Origin: Scilla litardierei
Lineage: Eukaryota; Streptophyta; Magnoliopsida; Asparagales; Asparagaceae
Assembly (NCBI GenBank): GCA_030789695.1
Contig: CM061138.1
Location: forward strand, 178,084,051-178,148,050
Direction: 5' to 3'
Length of the DNA stretch: 64,000 bases
In this document: positions 21,332 through 31,800 of the stretch, in pieces
How positions within the stretch are numbered: the stretch's first letter is position 1
Layout of the letters: each line of letters starts with the position of its first letter
Translations under genes and position numbers: made by a program
Notes under the pieces: generated by a model
Seen by the model: the letters and a program-made list of their open reading frames with translations, nothing else
What the model was told of the DNA's origin: nothing
The model's database searches: none

Positions 21332-23079
21332 TTTATCTAGCAGAGCACAAATATGCATGAATTAATAATTTAAACATAAACATTTTCATGCGAATGCAAT
21401 TCTAATATGAAGGTCTAATTGCGTGGATCGGCCAGTCCCACATAAATAAATGTCCAAAGTCTCCATTACAGTCCATATTGCACAAATGAAAGCTTTTAAA
21501 AAGAAATTACAACTTTGGAAACCCCAGTGGGTCCCATATAAGATCTTCAGCTTCAATTGTGGCCTCCGTCTCCATGTAAAATGGTCTTCGGTCTGGGGCA
21601 TTTACATAATTTCCTCACTACAATTTCTCTCAAAAGTAAAAGAAAAGTGCAGGAAAATAAAATATTGGACTTAAACAGCCGATCCAAAAACCACAATTAG
21701 CCATCCATGCAGAAAATTTGTGCTCATCAAACATTTTCATCAGAGGCATCACATGCATTAATATTCGCAGAGATGGATAAACAATTTAATTACTTAATAA
21801 TTATTGGACCACTGGTCAACGTCATACACCGTTAGGTTAGCTGATTAACGACAGAGCGGTCGCAGGATCTTCTTAATTATTAAGTTTTAAAAATATGCAC
21901 AGCCATACACAATTTATCCACAGAATAATCCAAAATGATGCAAAGCATATATTAATGATTTTACAGAAGAAATCATTTAATGCAAGGGTTGTGCCAGTTG
22001 GCTTTATCCAAAAAGATTGGAAAAGAGCCTACTAATTAAACATGTTCTTCGTAAAAGGAAAAAGTTTTCCTTTTTAATTCATCCCCAAAGAATCCCAAAA
22101 GTCCACTTATAGCCCCATGATATATCATGATATTACATAAATTTTTAGGTCGCCAAAAACACCATTTTAATCAATTTTTAGCCCAAAAAGCCTTTTCATA
22201 GCTTATATCTTAGTCCACCCCTTTCGAAAAATGGAAGTCAACTGCGGGCCTGAGGACCGCAGTGTGGCTGTGGGCTTCAGGCCTGCAGTCCATTTTTTTT
22301 GGTTAAGCCTGCGGGCCTGAGGCCCGCAGTCTGCCTGCGGGCTTCAGGCCCGTAAGGCTGTTTTCCATTTTTTTGTTGTATTTGGGCTTCAGGCCCAAAG
22401 AGAGTAGGGGTGGCGGCAGGGTTAGCCGCCGCCGCCTCTAGATTACCGCCGGGCGGTGGCCAGAGGGCCGGTTATGGGGCGAAGCCGCCCCCTTTGGGGG
22501 GTGCAGCAGCGCACAGGGGCCGCCCCCCTTCGGGGGTCGGCGGTAGTCGGCCGAGCCCCTCGGGGGGTGGGGGGGTGGGCGAAGGTGACGCATGGCCGCC
22601 CCCCTTCGGGGGGAGCGTCAGCGACACATGGCCGCCCCCCTTCGGGGGACGGCGGTAGGCAGAGCCACAGGCGCCGCCTGCGGTGCTAGGGCAAAGCTGC
22701 CCCCTCCTGGGGGCGGCGAATGGGTTGTGAGGGGGTTACCAACAGCAAGGCCGTCGGCGGGCATGTGGTAGGGTTCAAGAAAAATGCTAAAATTATGATT
22801 TTGGACGAAACAAGTTCGTCCTAGTATGCAATTAGCAAATCCCATATCGATCTTGTGAGATCTATGGGTAGATCAATCATACGTATGATAAAAACAGCGT
22901 TTTAGCGGGTTTTACCTCTATATCCGTCCTCCGGATTTAGCGACAGTTGAACGAAGCCTACGCGAATGACGACGCTCGATTGAGGAAGCCTTGCACCGCG
23001 CGCGTGGATCTTCCCTCTCCCTTCGCCTTCGCAACAATCAAAAATTTATGGAAAATTTTAGAGGCTCGTGCTGATAATG
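21332..23079 (-). other. Copia-1 5' leader with GC-rich palindromes
   Basis: About 1.75 kb between the 5' LTR and gag without coding. It holds two units of GC-rich inverted repeat (GCGGGCCTGAGGCCCGCAG / GCGGGCTTCAGGCCCG) at about 22239-22360, and several CCGCCCCCCTTCGGGGG hairpins at 22480-22650. The primer-binding region next to the LTR reads TTATCAGCACGAGCC on the minus strand (about 23062-23077). Copia-2 has a leader of the same length and design. Confidence 0.7.
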
Positions 23080-23225
23080 TGTTATGAATCAACTACTGGG
23101 GGAGGAACCCCCAGCCTTTTATTTATATGCATGGTAGGAGAGAAATAAGATAAGATACAAAGATATGGTGTATCTCTAAGATACCCACAATCTCAACCGA
23201 CTCTGATTCATATCCATTCACTACA
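23080..23225 (-). repeat. Copia-1 5' LTR (146 bp)
   Basis: TGTTATGAATC to CACTACA, followed by the TSD CAAAT (23226-23230). A second LTR copy at 24174-24319 arises from the tandem duplication, not from a new insertion, because its flanks are the same on both sides. Confidence 0.9.
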
Positions 23226-23636
23226 CAAATGAGTTTTTTCTGATTCCATACATAGAAAATCTTCTCATTACAATTCACGTTTCCTTTAAAAGCTTTTCCA
23301 ATTACAATCCCCAACTTCTAACAACCCAAACTGTCGACAGTTACACCGACTTCAACTTCTCTTGATCACATCTGACGGAGGAGGGGAAGATTCAGACGGC
23401 TGGGGCTTGAAACTGACACGTCCCACTTGTCCTGAATCTGCATGGTTGTGATTCAGTCACTTAAACACCAACATCCAGGATTAGAACAGGAACGAACCAC
23501 TGAGTTTAACCCCGCGATATTGATATTTATTTATTTATAGGTATATTATTATTTCCTACGTTCGAGTAGAACTGGAAGATTACAATTCGAAAAATAACCA
23601 GAGTATCATCAAATTATTTTAATGGGATTAATGTTG

Positions 23637-23751
23637 GCACCTGATCCAATGGATCAGGTGCAAGACACAAAAACATGGGGCCCACCAGTACAAGCCCATG
23701 TGGTGGATTGTACTTCCCACCTTTTTTGTGTCTTGTCACCTGATCCATTGG
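23637..23751. repeat. Foldback sequence, MITE-like (copy in duplication A)
   Basis: CACCTGATCCATTGG-type arms (with GCAAGACACAAAAA and its complement) flank a short GC-rich loop, so the 115 bp can fold into one hairpin. The left arm is itself palindromic (11-bp arms around one A). An equal copy lies at 24732-24845 in duplication B. Confidence 0.75.
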
Positions 23752-23795
23752 CAGGTTTTCTACATTAAATCCTATTTTAATTATAGTAGTACAAG

Positions 23796-24884
23796 CCCTC
23801 CTGGGGGCGGCGTAATGGGTTGTGTGGGGGTTACCAGCGGCAAGGCCGCCGGCGGGCATGTGGTAGGGTTCAAGAAAAACGCTAAAATTATGATTTTGGA
23901 CGAAACAGTTCGTCCTTGTATGCAATTAGCAAATCCTATATCGATCTTGTGAGATCTATGGATAGATCAATCATACGTATGATAAAAACAGTGTTTTAGC
24001 GGGTTTTACCTCTATATACGTCCTCCGGATTTAGCGACGGTTGAACGAAGCCTACGCGGATGACGTCGCTCGATTGAGGAAGCCTTGCACCGCGCGCGTG
24101 GATCTCCCCTCTCCCTTCGCCTTCGCAACAATCAAAAATTTATGGAAAATTTTAGAGGCTCGTGCTGATAATGTGTTATGAATCAACTACTGGGGGAGGA
24201 ACCCCCAGCCCTTTATTTATATGCATGGTATGAGAGAAATAAGATAAGATACAAAGATATGGCGTATCTCTAAGATACCCACAATCTCAACCGACTCTGA
24301 TTCATATCCATTCACTACACAAATGAGTTTTTTCTCATTCCATACATAGAAAATCTTCTCATTACAATTCGTGTTTCCTTTAAAAGCTTTTCCAATTACA
24401 ATACCCAACTTCTAACAACCCAAACTGTCGACAGTTACACCGACTTCAACTTCTCTTGATCACATCTGACGGAGGAGGGGAAGATTCAGACGGCTGGGGC
24501 TTGAAACTGACACGTCCCACTTGTCCTGAATCTGCATGGTTGTGATTCAGTCACTTAAACACCAACAGCCAGGATTAGAACAGGAACGAACCACTGAGTT
24601 TAACCCCGCGATATTGATATTTATTTATTTATAGGTATATTATTATTTCCTACGTTCGAGTAGAACTGGAAGATTACAATTCGAAAAATAACCAGAGTAT
24701 CATCAAATTATTTTAATGGGATTAATGTTGGCACCTGATCCAATGGATCAGGTGCAAGACACAAAAAGATGGGGCCCACCAGTACAAGCCCATGTGGTGG
24801 CTTGTACTTCCCACCTTTTTTGTGTCTTGTCACCTGATCCATTGGCAGGTTTTCTACATTAAATCCTATTTTAATTATAGTAGT
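23796..24884. repeat. Tandem duplication, copy B
   Basis: Second copy of the leader-LTR-flank segment. It differs from copy A by scattered substitutions and one-base indels (for example in the GAATGGG and AACAAGTTCG stretches). It contains the extra LTR at 24174-24319 and a second MITE-like foldback at 24732-24845. Confidence 0.93.
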
Positions 24885-24958
24885 TGAGAAGCCATAGTTA
24901 GAATATGAAACTATTTAGGCCAGAGTACTAACGGAGACATGAATTGGGACATGGACTC

Positions 24959-25914
24959 TGAAATTCAGTACGCAGTAAAGAACAAAACGAACAACAATAA
25001 AGACACACAGTAAGCAAGGACACACGAGACTTGGTATCGCAGTTCGGTGCGCACACCTACATCTGCGGGGCCACGCCCAGAAAAATAGAATACTTCACTA
25101 TAAAGATCAGAGAATACAAACTCTAAAATTCACGCTTCTATAAGGAAGAACACACTCATCCTTAAAACAAACCATGAGTGGTGATCGCAATCAACCCCGT
25201 GAAGTATTCTTGGCAAGCTCCCCTTGCCTGCAAGCTCCCCTTGCACCACCGACAAGATCAACTCCCTTGATCCCACCCACGTGATAGTCGGCCTCCCTCC
25301 CGGAGTATATCAATCAGAACTACTTTCGCCGAAGTCCTTAACCTAGCCGCCAATACCCTCACGCCTTTAAAGCAGCAACGCAATCAATCACCGTTCAATC
25401 AGCGCTAGATCAATCAATCTAGAAGCAACTCAATAACAGCAATAACCGCAACTCCCATAGATGGAACGAGATCCCTAAATCTCCGCAGGAGATCTTTGCC
25501 AGTATCTCGCCATCGAAGATATCTTCAACTAATTCTTCACGAACAGAACAGAACGATATTCACAGCCAATCAAATCTTCAGCAGATATTAACCGTCATAA
25601 ATACCTGAACAAATATGAACGGCGACTTAAGATCACGTGCACCTCAGGCTTCGATCTACAACAGTCGCACATAGACACAGCATGTTGAACACGGGGGTTC
25701 AACAATCTGTCCAACAAAACATCCAACAAGCTCAGCTGAGACATGACTCCACTTCAGATAATAAGGTTCTGTCGCAACAAACCGTTCAACAAGATGTCCA
25801 ACATCCTTAGATACTTTGTCCAATCACTTCACGGAGTACATAGAGAGAGACGATTATCGGAGTGCCACAAATGACAAGCAAAGCATAAACAAGCAGTAGA
25901 GACAAAACCTAACA
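24959..25914 (-). repeat. Sirevirus 3' LTR
   Basis: TGAAATTC to CCTAACA on +; on the sense (minus) strand it begins TGTTAGG. Same length as the 5' LTR, with about 99% identity. Confidence 0.95.
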
Positions 25915-26136
25915 ATCTCCCCTTTTGTCATTTAGTGGCACAATACAGTATGATATTCAACAACATACCAGACAAGAAGAAGAACTGAGGAACTCCCCTT
26001 CACCATAAGAGCCACAAGACAAAAAATACCTCCACACAGCCATCTGGCATCAACTACACAAAAGAAACGAAAATATCATACCTTTGTCTCCCCTTTTGAG
26101 CCACTAGAAACAAAAGGCTTATCTGAGAAATAACAG
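25915..26136 (-). promoter_or_regulatory. Repeated polypurine tracts upstream of the Sirevirus 3' LTR
   Basis: On the minus strand the tract abutting the LTR is ACAAAAGGGGAGAT. Similar tracts, CAAAAGGGGAGAC near 26090-26102 and GAAGGGGAGTT near 25993-26003, lie further inside. The outermost primes plus-strand DNA synthesis; multiple copies are typical of Sireviruses. Confidence 0.75.
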
Positions 26137-28104
26137 TCAGAGATCGGCAGAGGAGCCACACTTCAGAGCAGACAGCTTATCTTGCAACAGCAGCCTGTGA
26201 CGATCCAAAAGAACCCGCTGGCTATCAAGAACAATAAGCTGATCATTGACATTTTGAAGAGCACATTCCAGGAACTCAATGTCCACTACACTCGAACGAG
26301 AGGAGTTAGCAGACTGAGAATCAGGAGGCACAGAGGACTGAGTTCCAGCATTACTAGACAGAGGTGGTGAAGACAGACCACCATGCAAAGAGGGCAACAC
26401 CTCAGAGATATCATTGAATTTACCAGCCACAGACTTAGCTGTATACGAGATACTGTCACAGGTAGAGAGAAGATCCGAAGAAGACAAGGGCACCTTTTGA
26501 GCCAAAAGCATCATGGATATGAGAGCTCCATGAGGTAAAGAGGTCCCGGAGGATGATAATTCAGCAAAAGATAAGATAGAATCGAAAATGATTCTTCCTA
26601 AATTGAAAACCTGAGACGTGCCAGCAGAGAACAATAGTTTGCACATGTCTCTAGTGACTACTGAAACATTTGAGGTAGGCAGCCAGTTTCGAGTAGCAAC
26701 TCTGAATAGAATAAAATACTTTGCAGTAAGTGCAGACGAGGGAAACACAGATGACTTAGTAGGCCAGCGTGACAACTTTCCAGCAGTCACGACCTCAATC
26801 AGTCTGTCAAAGCTCACTCCAGCGATGTCACCAAACGCTGGAACAGATTGGGAACATTTCCATTCTAATAATTTGTTCAGAGAAGCAGGAGAGAATGAGA
26901 CAATCTTTCCTCGGACATAATTTCTGAAACTCCAACGAGAGGATCCATCACTTGCAGATTTGGAGAGATTACAGTAAAACTCTCGCACCAAAATAGGATA
27001 ATAGACGCTGAAGCATGTGACAGCATGGACAAGACCAAGATCCTTCAGAATAGATTCCAACTGAGTCTTGTCAAAAGATGACAGATTGAGGACTTTCTCT
27101 GATATAAGAGATCTCTCGGAGTAGGCTGGCCATCTGTTCTTACGGGTTTTGTCAAAGAAAGTTTTGCTCAGGGAATCTGAAGATGTAAACGAGGGAGTGC
27201 GACAAGGAGCAGAAGCTGAAAGTTTAGGCCGCTTGGAAGGAGAAGACTCAGCACTCCTGGAAGGTGGAGGAACATGACGCTTCTTGGACACAGATCTACT
27301 CTTGCGCATAAAGGAGGACAGGGGAGGATCATTTTCTTCAGGTAACTCACATGTTGAAGGACTTGTTGTAACATTTTGTACAACAAAATCTTCATCAGCA
27401 TCTGCAGAGCCTTGAGTCATATCACAACGATCAGCAGAACCAATCTTAGTCTCAACAACAACAGCATCATCATCTTGACCAACTTGCACAGCCTCGGTCT
27501 CTGGCAGAACAGAGGGAAGATCCACATCTTGGCCATCCAGGGGTTCTCCTGAGATGTCTAGATTCATAGAACCAGGTACCGACCCCACAGCATCTTTGAG
27601 AGTCTGCCTATTTTCTAAACCAACACCAGCAGGATCCGCATCTACACTTGACACAATTTGGCCCACACAAGAGGAATATTCAAGGCATGCTCCTTGATCA
27701 CAGACATCTTTCTTGGATTCTCTTTCAGTCTCAGGCACTTGCTGAGAGAAGAGAGAAGATACAAACTGAACTCCTTCATCTGAACCACGATCATTGTCAT
27801 TAGCCACATTTTGTGCATTCTCATCCTCACACATAGGAGACAGAGGGACAGGGGTCTCTTCCTGAGATGGAATAGGAGGCACAGAATCAGCATCAACAAC
27901 TACTTCCATTTTAACATCCTTGTACATCTTTTCATCACTTTGCTCAAAAGAATTCTCAGAGAACAAATTTGCCGGGGAATCTTCAACAGTGTCCCTAGAC
28001 TTAGGTATTTCAGCAAACACTGGAGGTTCCTCAGAATCCGAAATTTCCACAACTTCAATTTCAGAGATTTTCACATAGGACTTGGGATTCCAAGTTCGAA
28101 TCAT
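26137..28104 (-). CDS. Envelope-like protein, main part (655 residues)
   Basis: The N-terminal 300 residues are acidic and Ser/Pro-rich, probably disordered, with a basic nuclear-signal-like patch (SPSKRPKL) near 290. Residues about 320-540 look like the putative plant transposon domain found in Sirevirus envelope-like proteins (RWPAYSERSLISEKVLNL, FYCNLS, VRGKIVSFSP, LFRVATRNWLPTSNVSVVTRD). The C-terminus (about 610-650) is a coiled coil. No signal peptide or transmembrane helix is evident, so a true envelope role is unproven. The frame continues upstream as 28117-28599, cut off by a single TGA. Confidence 0.8.
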   Translation of the reverse strand: MIRTWNPKSYVKISEIEVVEISDSEEPPVFAEIPKSRDTVEDSPANLFSENSFEQSDEKMYKDVKMEVVVDADSVPPIPSQEETPVPLSPMCEDENAQNVANDNDRGSDEGVQFVSSLFSQQVPETERESKKDVCDQGACLEYSSCVGQIVSSVDADPAGVGLENRQTLKDAVGSVPGSMNLDISGEPLDGQDVDLPSVLPETEAVQVGQDDDAVVVETKIGSADRCDMTQGSADADEDFVVQNVTTSPSTCELPEENDPPLSSFMRKSRSVSKKRHVPPPSRSAESSPSKRPKLSASAPCRTPSFTSSDSLSKTFFDKTRKNRWPAYSERSLISEKVLNLSSFDKTQLESILKDLGLVHAVTCFSVYYPILVREFYCNLSKSASDGSSRWSFRNYVRGKIVSFSPASLNKLLEWKCSQSVPAFGDIAGVSFDRLIEVVTAGKLSRWPTKSSVFPSSALTAKYFILFRVATRNWLPTSNVSVVTRDMCKLLFSAGTSQVFNLGRIIFDSILSFAELSSSGTSLPHGALISMMLLAQKVPLSSSDLLSTCDSISYTAKSVAGKFNDISEVLPSLHGGLSSPPLSSNAGTQSSVPPDSQSANSSRSSVVDIEFLECALQNVNDQLIVLDSQRVLLDRHRLLLQDKLSALKCGSSADL

Positions 28105-28116
28105 AATCTTCCTATC

Positions 28117-28599
28117 TCAAGGCACTTCAACGCTCATAACTTTCCCTTTAATCTTCTTGTGCATGAGATTTTTGAAATGAATGTGAGATACATCCAAAGA
28201 CGAAAGGTCTAATCTCTTACCAGTTCTCCGCAAATACCAAAACCAGTCTTGAATTGTAACAGGTTCAGGGAATTCTTCAACATCAGACACTTCATCATCA
28301 GACGGGTTTTGACAAAGGGGAATTTCGAGAATTGGGGAAAACTTGACTAGCTCCAAATTTGAAGATCCATGAGAGTGCACGCGAGAGAAAATGATAGAGG
28401 ATTGAGGAAATAAGGTAGTACCCATGGGAGACCCGTGCCTGGAGCGAGAAGACCCCCTTTTCCGTTTGATAGGAGAGGAAGAAGATGGTGGAGCATTTTT
28501 TCTTGCGGAGGCAGTCCGACGAGAAGACCGGTGAGGAGGCTGCGAGGGCGATTTCGAATGATCTCTCTCCATAATCGAACAAAGAAAAGAACCGGTCAC
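28117..28599 (-). CDS. Envelope-like protein, N-terminal part ended by a premature TGA
   Basis: Same reading frame as 26137-28104. It is basic and Ser/Pro-rich at the start (RSSRRTASARKN; KRKRGSSRSRHG), then the conserved DEVSDVEEFPEPVTIQDWFW segment, and stops at TGA (28117-28119) only 12 bases before the next Met. The likely start is the second Met, next to ERDHSKSPSQ. The stop looks like a point mutation in a once continuous gene of about 800 residues. Confidence 0.75.
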   Translation of the reverse strand: MTGSFLCSIMERDHSKSPSQPPHRSSRRTASARKNAPPSSSSPIKRKRGSSRSRHGSPMGTTLFPQSSIIFSRVHSHGSSNLELVKFSPILEIPLCQNPSDDEVSDVEEFPEPVTIQDWFWYLRRTGKRLDLSSLDVSHIHFKNLMHKKIKGKVMSVEVP

Positions 28600-28832
28600 A
28601 CAGGCACAAAGATCAGATCAAGAACCCTAGAAGACCAGACAGGAGAATCTTGAAGATATTTGATTTTTAAGAGAGTAGAGAATTGCGCCTTGGGAACGGG
28701 ATATGAAAATAAGGAATTAAATACTGGGTAACGAACACAAAGAGGAACCCAAACCCGATAGCCCAAGAAGGCACAATTCTCTTGTTGTTGCAACCCAATG
28801 TTGCAACAATGTTCACAACAAAGTGAACAACA

Positions 28833-31800
28833 TCAGATACGACACAGCCCTAAGGCTTGTCGCAATTCCTCAAATCTGGTGGTGTCTAGAGGCTTTGTAA
28901 ATATGTCTGCTAGTTGATTACATGTAGCAATATACTCCATGACTAGGGACTTCTTCTCAACCAGCTCTCTAATAAAGTGATGTCGGATGTCGATGTGTTT
29001 TGTTCTGGAATGCTGGACAGGGTTCTTGGAGATATTTATAGCACTCTGGTTGTCACATAAAATAGTCATAATTCCTTTTTCCAGTCCATAGTCTATCAAC
29101 ATTTGCTTCAACCACAGCAATTGTGTACAACAACTTCCCGCTGCAATATACTCAGCCTCTGCTGTAGATAACGATATGGAGTTCTGTTTTTTACTATACC
29201 ATGACACCAGAGTGTTCCCCACATAAAAACATCCTCCGGTGGTGCTTTTCCGATCATCTGTATTTCCTGCCCAGTCAGCATCACTATATCCTGAGACAAG
29301 AGTATTTGTATCCTTTGTATACCATATACCATAGTCTGCTGTTCCGCTGATATACCTGATAATCCTCTTTACGGCAATAATATGAGATTCCTTAGGGCTT
29401 GCTTGATAACGAGCACAGACTCCAACACTGAAACTGATATCTGGTCGGCTAGCTGTTAAATATAACAGACTACCTATCATGCTTCTATAAAGAGTAACTT
29501 CAACATCTCTTCCTCCTTCATCCTTAGAGAGTTTTTCAGATGTACTCATGGGAGTCCGAACATGTCTAGCACTTTCTAAACCGAATCTCTTGACAAGATT
29601 CCTTGCATACTTGCTCTGCGAGATGAACAGACCATCTGGACACTGTTTAACTTGGAGGCCAAGAAATACATTCAACTCACCTACCATGCTCATTTCAAAC
29701 TCCCTTTGCATGAGATTAATAAACTCATGCACAAGCTGCTGCGATGTTGAACCGAAGACTATGTCATCAACATAGATCTGGGCAATCATCACACTTGATC
29801 TTGTCCTTTGAACAAATAAGGTCTTATCAGCTCCTCCTCTTTCGTATCCCTTCTTGAGAAGATATGTGGTCAATCTTTCATACCAGGCCCTTGGAGCTTG
29901 TTTCAGACCATACAGGGCCTTCTTCAGCTTATAAACATGATGTGGAAGAAATGGATCAACAAAGCCTTTGTGTTGTTCAACATACACTTCTTCATTCAAC
30001 AGCCCGTTCAGAAACGCACTTTTCACGCCCATTTGGTGCAGTTTGAAATTTAGACTACATGCAACCGCTAGCAATAGTCTAATAGATTCCAACCGAGCTA
30101 CTGGAGCGAATGTCTCATCGAAGTCAATGCCTTCCACTTGGGTATACCCTTGAGCAACAAGCCGGGCTTTATTGCGAGTGACATTTCCCTTCTCATCTGT
30201 CTTATTTTTGAATATCCACTTTGTCCCGATGACATTAGTTCCTTTTGGTCTCTCCACAAGACTCCAGACGTCATTTCGTTGGAATTGGTTTAGTTCCTCT
30301 TGCATAGCCGAGACCCAGAAATCATCACCAATTGCTTCCTTCACATTTTTGGGTTCGATAGTAGAAAGAAAGCAAGCATACCCAGCCAGATCTCTGTAAT
30401 TAACACGACTAGTACCTCTGGTGTGACGACTGTCGTGAACGTCACCAATGATTAGCTCCGGCGGATGGTCTCGTATAATCTTTGTAATTCCCTCAGCATC
30501 TTGAGCATTTTCAGCTTCTACTTGAATCGACTCCATGGTGGCAGTATCCTGTGTTGCAACAATTTGTTCAACATTGTTCTGTTTGGTCTTGTTTGTTGCA
30601 ACATCACTTTTAACATGAACATCATCCTCATTTCTGTCTTCTTGAACTCCTTTCTCACCAGTTAGAATAGATTCTCCCTGATCAAAATCATCAACCACAA
30701 CGTTAATGGATTCCATCATGACATCTGTTCGTTCATTCAGCACACGGAAAGCACGACTCCGTGTAGAATACCCCAAGAAGATTCCTTTGTCACTCTTGGT
30801 GTCGAACTTCCGTCTTGGTGTCCGATCTTGCAGGATGTAGCACTTGCTTCCAAAAATATGAAAGTAAGAGACATCAGGCTTTCGTCCTTTCCAAATTTCA
30901 AATGGAGTTTTCTCAGTCTGTGGACGAAGGTAAACTCTGTTGATAGTGTAGCATGCAGTGTTAATTGCTTCAGCCCACCACTTAACATTCACTTTTCGGG
31001 CATTCAGCATAACTCGAGCCATTTCCTGAAGTGTTCGATTCTTCCTTTCAACAACTCCGTTTTGCTGAGGAGTCTTAGGAGCCGAGAACTCATGTCCTAT
31101 ACCTTGTGCCTCACAGAATTCAGAGAATGAGTGATTCTCAAACTCTTTTCCATGATCACTTCGGATCCGAATGACTTTCCCTATGTTGTCTCCTCTTTCA
31201 ACTTGAAGAAGAGTACACAATTTTTTGAAAGCATCGAAAGTATCTGATTTCTCCTTCAGAAAATCCACCCATGTGAAACGTGAAAAATCATCAACACATA
31301 CAAAGATATACTTCTTACCTCCGACGCTAGTTTCTGAAGTGGGTCCAATCAGATCCATATGTAGCAGCTCCAGAGTTTTTGAAGTTGTGATATTCTGAAT
31401 TTGTTTGTGACTAACTTTCTTCTGTTTTCCCTGTTGGCAGGCTTCGCACACTCCTTCTTTCTTCTTGATTAAAGTAGGCATTCCACTGACAGCTCTTGCT
31501 TTGGAGATTTTCATTAGGATCTTGAAATTTACATGTCCTAGCTTCTGATGCCACTGTTCAGAAGCATCCGTGGTGATACTCAGACATCTGTCAGGTTCTT
31601 GCAACAGGTAGCAGTTGTCACTAGATCTTTTTCCAGAAAGAATGCACACTTCATCACCATTAAACACAAGGCATTCATTTTTGTTGAATCGAACCAGTAG
31701 ACCTTGATCGCACAACTGACTGATACTAATGAGATTAGCCTTTAAATTTTCAACATGCATCACATCTTTCAATTTCAGAGTTTCTGTCATATTCAGATTT

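Larger units (their letters stand above)
5612..23225 (-). mobile_element. Copia-1: Ty1/copia retrotransposon with 146-bp LTRs, host of three nested insertions
   Basis: The terminal repeats (5612-5757 and 23080-23225) both begin TGTTATGAATC on the + strand and end CAACA or CTACA. Both are flanked by CAAAT. Coding order on the minus strand is gag, protease, integrase, RT, RNase H, which is the copia order. Subtracting the Athila insertion (8305-17366) and the solo LTR (18927-20650) leaves about 6.8 kb, the same size as Copia-2 (39246-46083). The LTRs differ at about 10 of 146 positions by eye. Coding is broken by many stops and frameshifts, so the copy is dead. Confidence 0.9.
22702..23790. repeat. 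Tandem duplication, copy A (leader + 5' LTR + flank)
   Basis: Copy A covers the end of the Copia-1 leader, the whole 5' LTR (23080-23225), the TSD and 560 bp of host flank. Copy B at 23796-24884 repeats it with few differences, offset by about 1094 bp. The joint holds the filler ACAAG (23791-23795). Confidence 0.93.

Noticed and set aside
24174..24319. A third short-LTR copia LTR taken as a separate solo LTR
   Set aside because: Sequence on both sides repeats the flanks of the LTR at 23080, so it belongs to the tandem duplication.
26137..28599. Envelope-like gene as proof of an infectious retrovirus
   Set aside because: No signal peptide, transmembrane segment or cleavage site is visible. 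The protein matches the Sirevirus envelope-like group, whose function is unproven.
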